DNA of 6,817 nucleotides, taken from contig JAHWJQ010000112.1 in assembly GCA_019348305.1 (NCBI GenBank), forward strand, positions 1 to 6,817, given 5' to 3'. Positions within the stretch are counted from its first letter, which is position 1; every line of letters starts with the position of its first letter. Below the pieces are notes generated by a model, which worked only from the letters and a program-made list of their open reading frames with translations, did no database searches and was not told the origin of the DNA. The DNA is from Actinomycetota bacterium (GTDB lineage Bacteria; Actinomycetota; Acidimicrobiia; Acidimicrobiales; CADCTF01). A program made the position numbers and the translations under genes. Of this stretch, positions 5,661-6,817 are shown piece by piece.

Positions 5661-6017
5661 GCCCACCAGCCGCGGGCGCCGAGCACCAGGGAGTCCCCTC
5701 AGGCGGGATCCTGCGGCCGGCCATGCTGTTGTTGTTACGGGACCAGGAAAGCCACGGCTATGAACTCCTCAAGCGCTTGGCGGAGCTCGACTTAGAGGCG
5801 CCGGCGACCACCGGAGCGGCTGTACCGTTCGCTTCGCACCATGGCCGACGAAGGCCTCGTCACTTCCTACTGGAGCACTCCGGATCGGGGGCCGGCACGG
5901 AGGGTGTACGCCATCACCGAGGAGGGGGAGCAGCATCTCGAGCAGTGGATGCCCGCGCTGGCCAGGCTCGGACAGACGCTGCGAGGGATGCTGAACCGCT
6001 ATCGGCGCGCCGGCTGA
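5657..6017 (+). pseudogene. PadR-family transcriptional regulator with a one-base frameshift
   Basis: The first half reads GGILRPAMLLLLRDQESHGYELLKRLAEL, the typical first helices of the PadR winged-helix domain (L-L-x-x-x-x-x-HGYEL). From about 5820 the continuation is in another frame: LYRSLRTMADEGLVTSYW, then PDRGPARRVYAITEEGEQHL, which are the recognition helix and wing of PadR, then a C-terminal helix ending in TGA 6015-6017. Removing one G at 5818-5819 (GCGGCTG to GCGCTG) joins the halves as ATTGALYRSLRT and gives an uninterrupted 119-residue protein, a normal size for small PadR proteins. The length of 361 bases is also one more than a whole number of codons. Either the gene is inactivated or the read has an indel. 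GTG 5657 is the preferred start but uncertain. PadR proteins usually repress neighbouring transporter or detoxification genes; its target here is unknown. Confidence 0.75.
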
Positions 6018-6315
6018 CACCGCTGCGGGCGGGCGTAGCGATCGAGGACCATCAGATTCGCCCCAAGTGTCGACTCGGGTCGAGGAATCTGACGAGACCT
6101 ACCGCTGTGGAAACCGCGGTGCGGCCGTGGGGCTGACCGTCGTCACGCTCGTGCTCGCGGGGGCGGCAAGGGCTGGATGGAAGTCACCGGGCGCATGACG
6201 GCGAAGCATGACGGAATCGGCGGGGTAGCGACACCCCGGGGCGCGGCGACGCCACGGACTGGTATGAGCCCATATTCGAGGCACCGAAATCGTGAGAACC
6301 GAGCAGTAAGCAGGT
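6018..6315. other. Region between padR remnant and transposase, no supported gene
   Basis: Holds a nested inverted repeat (6052-6092), a nine-base direct repeat GCATGACGG (6193-6201 and 6206-6214), and a small GGGGT/ACCCC hairpin near 6220-6235. A 43-codon plus-strand frame from GTG 6067 has one hydrophobic stretch ([16 protein letters not shown]) but no ribosome binding site and starts inside the hairpin. The right part is also the non-conserved tail of the transposase frame. Confidence 0.4.
6052..6092. repeat. Nested inverted repeat after the padR remnant
   Basis: TCAGATTC (6052-6059) pairs perfectly with GAATCTGA (6085-6092). Inside it TCGAC (6070-6074) pairs perfectly with GTCGA (6079-6083) around TCGG. 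Unpaired bases are asymmetric: ten on the left, one on the right. It starts 34 bases after the padR stop and has no T-tract, so it could be a terminator-like structure or a protein-binding or recombination site. Confidence 0.45.
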
Positions 6316-6817
6316 CCGAGTGTGCCATGTCACCCCACAGCGCAGAAGGAGCCGGAGCCGATAGTTGTCGAAGTTGCGGAATCCATGGCCGATTCTGCGG
6401 ACCTTCTCGATGAGCAGGTTCACGGCCTCGGTGGGTCCGTTCGACAGCCCGGTGGTGTGGTAGGCGAGCACCTCGTGCTCCCAGGCGGAGACGGTCTTGG
6501 CCAGGCGAGTGACTTCGGGGACCTGCACCTCGGCGCACCACTCGTAGAACGCCACCAGTGCCCGCCGGGCAGCGAGCACGTCGTCGGCGGCGTACACGGC
6601 CCGAAGGAGCTCCTTGGCCGTCCATGCGGCGCCGACCTCGTCGAAGCGGTCGCCCGCAGCCAGGCCGGCGGCGATTCGGACTCGGCCTCGTTCGCCCAGG
6701 CGCTCGGCGCCGACCAGCAGCAGGCGGCGGATGCCATAGAGCGGATCGCCCTTGCGCCCCCGGTGGCCGAGCACCTCTTGTTGCACCCGGCGCCGCACGT
6801 CGTCCACGGCGGCGTTG
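6184..6817 (-). mobile_element. ISL3-family transposase, C-terminal fragment running off the window
   Basis: Reading leftward from the right edge, the frame encodes [27 protein letters not shown], then [12 protein letters not shown], a helix with [18 protein letters not shown], and the hallmark [21 protein letters not shown] followed by [19 protein letters not shown]. This is the C-terminal part of ISL3-type (IS204/IS1001/IS1096/IS1165) DDE transposases, and the Glu in GPTEAVN is the expected third catalytic residue. The two catalytic Asp residues and the start lie beyond the window. The conserved sequence ends at W-H-T-R (about 6316); the 43 residues after it are unlike the short basic tail usual in the family and probably come from flanking DNA, so the 3' end of the element may be truncated or joined to something else. 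Confidence 0.8.

Noticed and set aside
6067..6198. 43-codon frame with a hydrophobic segment, GTG start
   Set aside because: No Shine-Dalgarno, start codon inside the nested inverted repeat, no recognisable family.
1..6817. CRISPR array, tRNA or rRNA genes
   Set aside because: No regularly spaced repeats and no tRNA- or rRNA-like sequence were seen on either strand.

Overview
The window is high-GC DNA (by eye well above 60%) with G/C-ending codons, GTG and TTG starts, strong Shine-Dalgarno sites and one likely leaderless gene. This suggests an actinobacterium, possibly from a poorly characterised lineage. All convincing genes lie on the plus strand except a transposase fragment that runs off the right edge on the minus strand. 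No RNA gene or CRISPR array was seen.

Left part (1-2242): the 3' part of a small membrane-protein gene carrying an in-frame amber codon (3-398); a 5'-truncated MFS transporter remnant (408-851); then an overlapping pair, an alpha/beta hydrolase (841-1890) and a SnoaL/NTF2-like protein (1865-2242, TTG start). A hairpin follows the pair.

Middle (2396-5405): this looks like a metal/thiol module. A promoter with MerR-type architecture (TTGACC, 20-bp spacer, central imperfect dyad) precedes a 115-residue Csp3-like cytosolic copper-storage protein with 19 Cys. Next come a four-helix membrane protein (paralogue of the broken gene at the left edge) and, overlapping it by one base, a methionine-rich membrane protein (22 Met, no Cys). 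After a 434-base gap holding two inverted repeats, a second MerR-like promoter of the same geometry drives, apparently without a leader, a protein joining a nine-Cys N-terminal segment, one membrane helix and an extracytoplasmic TlpA/ResA-like thioredoxin domain (CEPC). My inference is that the Csp stores Cu(I) in the cytosol, the membrane proteins deal with metal at the membrane, and the thioredoxin acts on thiols or metal centres outside it. No MerR-family regulator is encoded here, so any such regulator acts from elsewhere.

Right part (5406-6817): a sigma70-like promoter candidate, a PadR-type regulator broken by one extra base, a nested inverted repeat, and the C-terminal part of an ISL3-family transposase on the minus strand. 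The flanks are decayed (nonsense codon, truncation, frameshift, partial IS) while the central genes are intact. The nonsense codon and the frameshift could also be sequencing errors.
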